A DNA stretch of 64,000 bases from Ensifer canadensis (GTDB taxonomy: Bacteria; Pseudomonadota; Alphaproteobacteria; Rhizobiales; Rhizobiaceae), in the NCBI RefSeq assembly GCF_017488845.2, contig NZ_CP083371.1, positions 1,736,001-1,800,000 of the forward strand, read 5' to 3'. Positions 59,150-64,000 of the stretch are shown one piece after another. The position numbers were made by a program, and so were the translations under genes. How positions within the stretch are numbered: position 1 is the stretch's first letter; each line of letters begins with the position of its first letter. The notes beneath the pieces are model-generated. The model searched no databases, had not been told where the DNA came from, and saw only the letters and a list, made by a program, of their open reading frames with translations.

Positions 59150-59450
59150 CTGGAACCGACGCGTCACTCGGGCTGGCCTTTGCCAAGACCGGGGTCCTTT
59201 ATTCGTTCTTCGGGGGCGCTCGTCAGCTCGCTCGGTGTCGCGCTGACGGGCTCCGACGCCTCGCCCAACGGCGTCCGCCAATAGCTCGGATGGGCAAAAT
59301 GATCGACGCCCAGAGCACCGTGGTCGCGCCCACCGCCACCAAGATGTACGGACAGGAAGGGGACGACCCTCCGCTTCGTCTTCTTCCATAGCCTTGCACT
59401 TACTTACCTCGTTGGCGTGCTCGTGTTCAGCCAAGCAACAAGCTCTCCCG
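59150..59450 (+). pseudogene. lldP: L-lactate permease remnant
   Basis: Pieces of the C-terminal half of an L-lactate permease in successive frames: SLGLAFAKTGVLYSFFG, then after a one-base shift LGVALTGSDASPNGVRQ and a stop, then MGKMIDAQSTVVAPTA with MYGQEGDD, then (another shift) RFVFFHSLALTYLVGVLVF. Between GSDASPN and MGKMIDAQS about 25-30 residues of the usual protein are deleted. Frameshifts, a stop and a deletion mark it as dead. No intact lactate operon is near. Confidence 0.7.
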
Positions 59451-59839
59451 CATCGTGGAATCCGCCTGCAGTCGCAGCGTGAAGATTCTACTTGCAGTGA
59501 TTGCAATGGTTGCTTGCGCGAGCAACCATAACGACACCCCCGGCTCGAACTTTCCCACAAGGCAACGAACATCCTTGAAAATGGCACTGTCTGACAGGGT
59601 TTGGGATCGTCGTCGCAACGTGCGTAGGTTTGAAACGCATCTGGGCGATGATAGGCATGCTCGGATGGTTGCAGAGGCAGACGCCGGCCCCGCAGCCGGA
59701 AGAGGCCTCAGACGTTTCAAACGCAAACGCACGTCCAACGGGAAGCCGTGTCGAGCGGCTTGTCTCGTTTCTGCAATGGGTTTACTTTGTCGCCGCAATA
59801 GACGCGGATGCGCGCCAGTCACTTAGAGTTGGGACCGAA

Positions 59840-60496
59840 ATGCTCGTCAAAGATGTCATGACATCGACGATCGTAAGCGTGTCGCCTGACAACAGTGTCA
59901 GACAGGCTGCCATGACCATGTTGAGCCATCATATAAGCGGCATTCCGGTCATTGACGGGGAAGGGCATCTCCTCGGCATCATCAGCGAAGGTGACCTGAT
60001 ACGCAGAACGGAACTGGGTGGAGCAATGTTTGCCTCCGCTGAGGATTTGGCAGCGCCCGCCGAAGACAGAGCCAATGCGTATGTGAGGCGCAGCTCCTGG
60101 AGAGTTGCGGAGGCAATGACGCCTGCTCCAGTGACAATCGACGAAGATGCGTCACTTCTGCAGGCCGCAAGGCTGATGCAAAAGCACGGCGTCAAGCGCA
60201 TACCCGTCATCAGACATGGCGAACTTGTCGGAATTGTCAGCCGAGCCGATTTGCTGCAGGCGATCGTCACAGCCAAACTGGATGGGACACCTTCAGGCGA
60301 TGAAGCCATTCAGCGCAGTGTCATGGTTCGGCTCCGGGAAAACACTGGCCTCGAAGCGTTCGACATCAAGATCGCAGTAACCAACGGGATCGTGCATCTG
60401 TCTGGCGCCGTTGCGATACCCGAATGCAGGCGCGCTGCCCGTATCGTTGCCGAGAGCGTTCAGGGCGTCCAGGGGGTCGTCGATCATTTCACCTAA
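59840..60496 (+). CDS. CBS-domain pair plus BON domain protein
   Basis: A 218-residue cytoplasmic protein. CBS1 (1-55: VKDVMTSTIVSVSPDNSVRQ, HHISGIPVIDGEGHLLGIIS), CBS2 (about 92-148: VAEAMTPAPVTIDEDASLLQ, GVKRIPVIRHGELVGIVSRA) and a BON domain (about 160-218: FDIKIAVTNGIVHLSGAVAI). CBS pairs bind adenine nucleotides; BON is usually membrane- or lipid-associated. Proteins of this form are common in rhizobia near stress and energy genes. The ATG at 59840 begins exactly at the CBS fold. The phosphoketolase gene starts about 200 bp further on. Confidence 0.85.
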   Translation: MLVKDVMTSTIVSVSPDNSVRQAAMTMLSHHISGIPVIDGEGHLLGIISEGDLIRRTELGGAMFASAEDLAAPAEDRANAYVRRSSWRVAEAMTPAPVTIDEDASLLQAARLMQKHGVKRIPVIRHGELVGIVSRADLLQAIVTAKLDGTPSGDEAIQRSVMVRLRENTGLEAFDIKIAVTNGIVHLSGAVAIPECRRAARIVAESVQGVQGVVDHFT

Positions 60497-60700
60497 ACCG
60501 ACAAGGTGAGGTTTCTGAGATCGTCGATCCGCACCGACTTTTGACGACAGCGCCGTCGTCGTTGCGTATGCGTCAGGCGAAATGCATTTGGCGTTTTCGC
60601 CGGACCGAGGCACTGCCTGTTTCCAATCGGGCTTGAAGCAGGCTCTGTCTGCATAAAAACGACTTCGCGACAATAAATCCGACTTCATAGGGAGACTTCG

Positions 60701-63151
60701 ATGGCTTCGCATGAGACGGAAATGACCGGAAAAAATCAACCAACGAACCCACCTCTTTCAACGGAAGATCTTCGACTAATCGACGCTTACTGGCGGGCAT
60801 CCAATTACCTGTCGGTAGGCCAGATATACTTGCTCGACAATCCGCTCCTGCGAGAACCGCTAAAACGCGAGCACATCAAACCACGCCTGCTCGGGCACTG
60901 GGGAACTTCTCCCGGCCTGAACATGCTCTACGTCCACCTGAACCGGGTGATCAAACGCGATAATCTCGACATGATCTACGTGATCGGCCCTGGCCACGGG
61001 GGGCCGTCCCTGGTCGCGCACGCCTATCTGGAAGGGACCTACAGCGAATTCTATCCGAATATCAGCCAGGACAGGGAGGGTATGCAACGGCTCTTCAAGC
61101 AGTTCAGCTTTCCCGGTGGCATTCCAAGTCACGTCGCACCTGAAACTCCGGGCAGTATCCACGAGGGCGGCGAACTGGGGTACGCTCTTAGCCATGCTTA
61201 CGGGGCGGCATTCGACAATCCGGAGCTGATCGTTGCCTGTGTCGTGGGCGACGGCGAGGCGGAGACCGGCCCGTTGGCGACGGGGTGGCAGAGCAACAAA
61301 TTTCTCAACCCGGCGCGCGATGGCTGCGTCCTGCCGATCCTTCACCTCAACGGGTACAAGATCGCCAACCCATGCTTTCTAGCTCGCATTCCCGAGGATG
61401 AACTGCGAAAATTCTTCGAAGGAATGGGCTATGAACCCTATTTCGTTGAGGGCCATAGCCCGGAGAACGTCCACCAACAACTGGCCGGCACGCTCGACAC
61501 CATCGTGGCCAGGATCAAGCACATCTGGGCTGATGCGCGCACCAACGGCAATCTAAAGCGCCCGGCCTGGCCAATGATCGTCTTTCGCACGCCGAAGGGA
61601 TGGACGTGTCCGAAAGAAATCGATGGCAAGAAATGCGAGGATTACTGGCGGGCACACCAAGTGCCGATGGGCGAGATGGATAAGCCAGAACATATCCGCA
61701 TTCTCGAACAGTGGATGAAGAACTACCATCCTGAGGATCTGTTCGATGAAACGGGCAGGTTACTGCCCGAAATCGCTGCGTTGGCTCCGGCGGGCAACCG
61801 TCGAATGAGTGACAATCCGCATGCCAATGGCGGCCTGCGGCTTCGCAGCCTGAAGCTGCCTGCCTTCAGGGATTATGCCGTGGATGTTCCAAGCCCCGGT
61901 GCGACGACCGTTGAATCAGCGCGGGTGATGGGCAAATTCCTCCGCGACGTCATGAAGGCCAACATGGACAGCCAGAACTTCCGCCTGTTCAGCCCGGACG
62001 AAAACAATTCGAACCGATGGCAGGACGTGCTTGAGGTGACCGATCGCTGCTACATGGCCGAGATTTATGAGGACGACGATCATTTGTCGCCAGACGGTCG
62101 CGTCATGGAGGTCCTGAGCGAACATCAGTGCCAAGGGTGGCTGGAAGGCTACCTTCTCACCGGCCGCCATGGCTTCTTCTCCTGCTATGAAGCCTTCATC
62201 CATATAATAGACTCGATGTTCAACCAGCATGCCAAGTGGCTTAAAATCTGCAACGAGATCCCTTGGCGCAGGCCAATCGCTTCATTGAACTACTTTTTGA
62301 GTTCTCATGTCTGGCGACAGGACCACAACGGCTTCAGCCATCAGGATCCGGGTTTCATCGACCACGTCGTGAACAAGAAGGCCGACGTGATCCGGGTCTA
62401 CCTTCCGCCGGACGCCAACACGCTTCTGTCGGTGACAGATCACTGCCTGCGAAGCCGCAACTACGTCAACGTCGTGATTGCTGGAAAGCAGCCTTCACCG
62501 CAATGGCTTACGATGCCCGAGGCGGTCAGGCATTGCAGCATGGGCGTGAGCATCTGGGACTGGGCCAGCAATGACAGGGGAAGCGAGCCCGATGTCGTAA
62601 TGGCCTGCTGCGGTGACGTTCCTACCCTCGAGACGCTGGCGGCAGTCCAATTGATGCGCGAGCACCTGCCCGAGTTGAAGATACGTGTCGTCAACGTCGT
62701 GAACTTGATGAAGCTTCAGCCTCCCGAAGAACACCCGCACGGCTTGTCAGACGGGGACTTCGACGCGCTCTTTACCAGAGACAAGCCGATCATCTTCGCC
62801 TTCCACGGCTATCCATGGCTGATCCACCGGCTCACCTACAGGAGGGCCAACCATGGAAACCTGCATGTGCGCGGATACAAGGAGGAAGGAACGACGACAA
62901 CCCCGTTCGATATGGTTGTCCTCAACGAGCTCGATCGCTTTCACCTCGTCGGCGATGTCATCGACAGACTTCCTCAGTTGGGTGCACGCGCCGCGTACTT
63001 TAAACAGGCCATTCAGGCGAAGCTCATTGAGCACCGTGAGTACATTCAGGAGCATGGCGACGACATGCCCTCGATCGTCGGATGGAAATGGGGCACGCAG
63101 CCACAACCTGACGTGACCCGGAAAACCTCGACTGAGGGAGACAATCTATGA
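60701..63151 (+). CDS. Phosphoketolase (xylulose-5-P/fructose-6-P)
   Basis: An 816-residue thiamine-diphosphate enzyme that cleaves xylulose 5-phosphate, and often fructose 6-phosphate, with phosphate to acetyl phosphate. [56 protein letters not shown] and [20 protein letters not shown] (ThDP/Mg site) are family signatures, and full length is kept. AGGGAGA precedes the ATG. Acetate kinase or phosphotransacetylase are not in the window. It gives a carbon-saving bypass to acetyl-P, useful at low oxygen or on pentoses (inference). Next in line is a GH94-like gene. Confidence 0.92.
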   Translation: MASHETEMTGKNQPTNPPLSTEDLRLIDAYWRASNYLSVGQIYLLDNPLLREPLKREHIKPRLLGHWGTSPGLNMLYVHLNRVIKRDNLDMIYVIGPGHGGPSLVAHAYLEGTYSEFYPNISQDREGMQRLFKQFSFPGGIPSHVAPETPGSIHEGGELGYALSHAYGAAFDNPELIVACVVGDGEAETGPLATGWQSNKFLNPARDGCVLPILHLNGYKIANPCFLARIPEDELRKFFEGMGYEPYFVEGHSPENVHQQLAGTLDTIVARIKHIWADARTNGNLKRPAWPMIVFRTPKGWTCPKEIDGKKCEDYWRAHQVPMGEMDKPEHIRILEQWMKNYHPEDLFDETGRLLPEIAALAPAGNRRMSDNPHANGGLRLRSLKLPAFRDYAVDVPSPGATTVESARVMGKFLRDVMKANMDSQNFRLFSPDENNSNRWQDVLEVTDRCYMAEIYEDDDHLSPDGRVMEVLSEHQCQGWLEGYLLTGRHGFFSCYEAFIHIIDSMFNQHAKWLKICNEIPWRRPIASLNYFLSSHVWRQDHNGFSHQDPGFIDHVVNKKADVIRVYLPPDANTLLSVTDHCLRSRNYVNVVIAGKQPSPQWLTMPEAVRHCSMGVSIWDWASNDRGSEPDVVMACCGDVPTLETLAAVQLMREHLPELKIRVVNVVNLMKLQPPEEHPHGLSDGDFDALFTRDKPIIFAFHGYPWLIHRLTYRRANHGNLHVRGYKEEGTTTTPFDMVVLNELDRFHLVGDVIDRLPQLGARAAYFKQAIQAKLIEHREYIQEHGDDMPSIVGWKWGTQPQPDVTRKTSTEGDNL

Positions 63152-63246
63152 TGGGCCGGCGAAATGACCGGAAGTTCCGGCAGAGTTTTGCCGCACCACG
63201 ATAGAACACTGCAATACCCGACGCATCTTGAAACGAGAATAGCGGC

Positions 63247-64000
63247 ATGGGTTCGATCACTGGAAAGAGTTCATCGGCAGCTATCGGCACTCCGATCGAT
63301 GGCCGTGCCGTGGCGTTGCTTTCCAACGGCGCGTACAGCGTCCTGCTGACATCCGCGGGTGCGGGTTATGGATCCTGGCGGGACATTGACGTCACTCGTT
63401 GGAGAGAGGACGGGACGCGCGATTGTTGGGGACAGTTCTGTTATGTTCGCGATCTCACGGACAAGAGCTACTTCTCCGCAGGCAAACAACCGGCTTTTCG
63501 CCTGGAGAATACCTACGAACACTCTTTTCGAGGCGATCGCGCTGAGTTCCGATGCTGCGCCGGAGACATCGTCGTTGCATGGTCAGTCTGCGTGGCGCCC
63601 GACAGCAACGCGGAGGTGAGACTGTTCGATGTTACTAATCAGGGTACCAAGCCCAGAGACCTGGAACTGACCAGCTACGCGGAAATCTGCCTGAACAATC
63701 GTCGCGCGGATTCGGCCCACCCCGCATTTGCCAAGCTCTTCATTGAGACCCGGTTCGATGCCAAAACCGGCGCATTATTTGCGCGCCGTCGCCCGCGTAG
63801 TCCCGAAGACGCGCCGCTCTGGGCAGTCCACGTTTCCGCCCTGAGTACGACAGCACTCGGCCCTCTTAAATTCGAGACAGATCGGCGAAGATTTTTGGGG
63901 AGAGGCCGCACGACGGCAAACCCGTTGGCTTTGTCTGACGAGGCAGCGCAACTCTCAGGAACGACGGGACCCGTGCTGGATCCGATCTTCTGTTTGAGAC
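63247..64000 (+). CDS. GH94/NdvB-like protein, N-terminal part (runs off window)
   Basis: The first 251 codons of a longer gene. VALLSNGAYSVLLTSAGAGY, GSWRDIDVTRWREDGTRDCW, HPAFAKLFIETRFDAKTGAL, then FETDRRRFLGRGR and GPVLDPIFCLR match the start of the glycoside-phosphorylase (GH94) region in the C-terminal half of cyclic beta-1,2-glucan synthase NdvB. The N-terminal glucosyltransferase part of NdvB is not encoded upstream, since a stop codon lies 14 codons before the ATG. It is therefore either a stand-alone phosphorylase on beta-glucans or an N-truncated copy. Same strand as the phosphoketolase, 95 bp after it. Confidence 0.8.
   Translation, partial: MGSITGKSSSAAIGTPIDGRAVALLSNGAYSVLLTSAGAGYGSWRDIDVTRWREDGTRDCWGQFCYVRDLTDKSYFSAGKQPAFRLENTYEHSFRGDRAEFRCCAGDIVVAWSVCVAPDSNAEVRLFDVTNQGTKPRDLELTSYAEICLNNRRADSAHPAFAKLFIETRFDAKTGALFARRRPRSPEDAPLWAVHVSALSTTALGPLKFETDRRRFLGRGRTTANPLALSDEAAQLSGTTGPVLDPIFCLR

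Larger units (their letters stand above)
58908..59839. other. Spacer with repeat and lldP remnant only
   Basis: Over 900 bp between the SDR and the CBS-BON gene. Apart from the 25-bp repeat and the lactate permease remnant it has no supported gene. An in-frame extension of the CBS-BON protein back to 59630 (70 residues) exists but matches no domain. Confidence 0.4.

Noticed and set aside
60497..60700. FixK/FNR box (TTGAT-N4-ATCAA) before the phosphoketolase
   Set aside because: Searched by eye on both strands in the spacer; no match.

Overview
The window looks like part of a Rhizobiaceae (Sinorhizobium/Ensifer/Rhizobium-type) replicon. GC content is high, four copies of a RIME-like palindromic intergenic repeat are present, and the control signals are alphaproteobacterial in type: a GTTC-N7-GTTC SOS box, a CTTGAA-N17-CCATAT heat-shock promoter and a GGAAC-N16-CGTT general-stress promoter. 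Gene content fits too: SorC-regulated ribose-type ABC sugar uptake, a GcvT-fused FAD oxidoreductase and an NdvB-like GH94 protein. No rRNA, tRNA, CRISPR array or replication genes were seen. The mix of small catabolic operons and transposon debris suggests a chromid, megaplasmid or accessory chromosomal region. This placement is inference.

From 1 to 22 kb the region is compact and mostly intact. In order it holds a glycosyltransferase/epimerase pair, a YqaA membrane protein, a thioredoxin-reductase-like flavoprotein with an Rrf2 regulator, an OmpR-type two-component system and a GH25 lipoprotein lysozyme. Next come dadA with a divergent Lrp regulator, a patatin lipoprotein, VOC and GNAT enzymes, a YqjD-like protein, a YdcZ pair, coniferyl-aldehyde-type ALDH with YhhN, TetR/Rid, and a MetF-like protein. 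Its non-coding DNA is the richest part of the window: a multi-hairpin anti-Shine-Dalgarno-type sRNA (about 7.98-8.14 kb), an sRNA candidate behind an RpoH-type promoter (about 13.95-14.09 kb), an SOS box in front of a 69-residue ORF (13.1 kb), and an EcfG-type promoter followed by a RIME in the leader of the yqjD-like gene (14.84-15.0 kb).

From 22.7 to 32.3 kb lies a sugar module: a bifunctional class II aldolase/SDR, a divergent SorC regulator, a PfkB kinase and a full ABC importer. Import, phosphorylation and aldol cleavage/oxidation of an unidentified sugar is the implied route. A GcvT-family oxidoreductase (32.8-35.3 kb) follows. From 36.3 to 42.1 kb is a LysR-controlled hydroxyquinol operon: maleylacetate reductase, FAD hydroxylase, alpha/beta hydrolase and intradiol dioxygenase. 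It funnels an unknown hydroxylated aromatic, perhaps acylated or alkylated, to 3-oxoadipate.

From 42 to 60 kb the DNA is accessory and partly decayed. It contains a secreted RTX-repeat protein, an SDR/epoxide hydrolase/VOC/GlxA-type regulator cluster, an IS91-family element carrying its own tyrosine recombinase, and an IS5-family (IS427-type) element whose transposase needs a -1 frameshift. Remnants of IS30, LysR, DJ-1/PfpI, adenylate cyclase and L-lactate permease genes lie between. The window ends with a CBS-BON protein, a phosphoketolase and the start of a GH94/NdvB-like protein, a likely central-carbon/stress block that runs off the edge.
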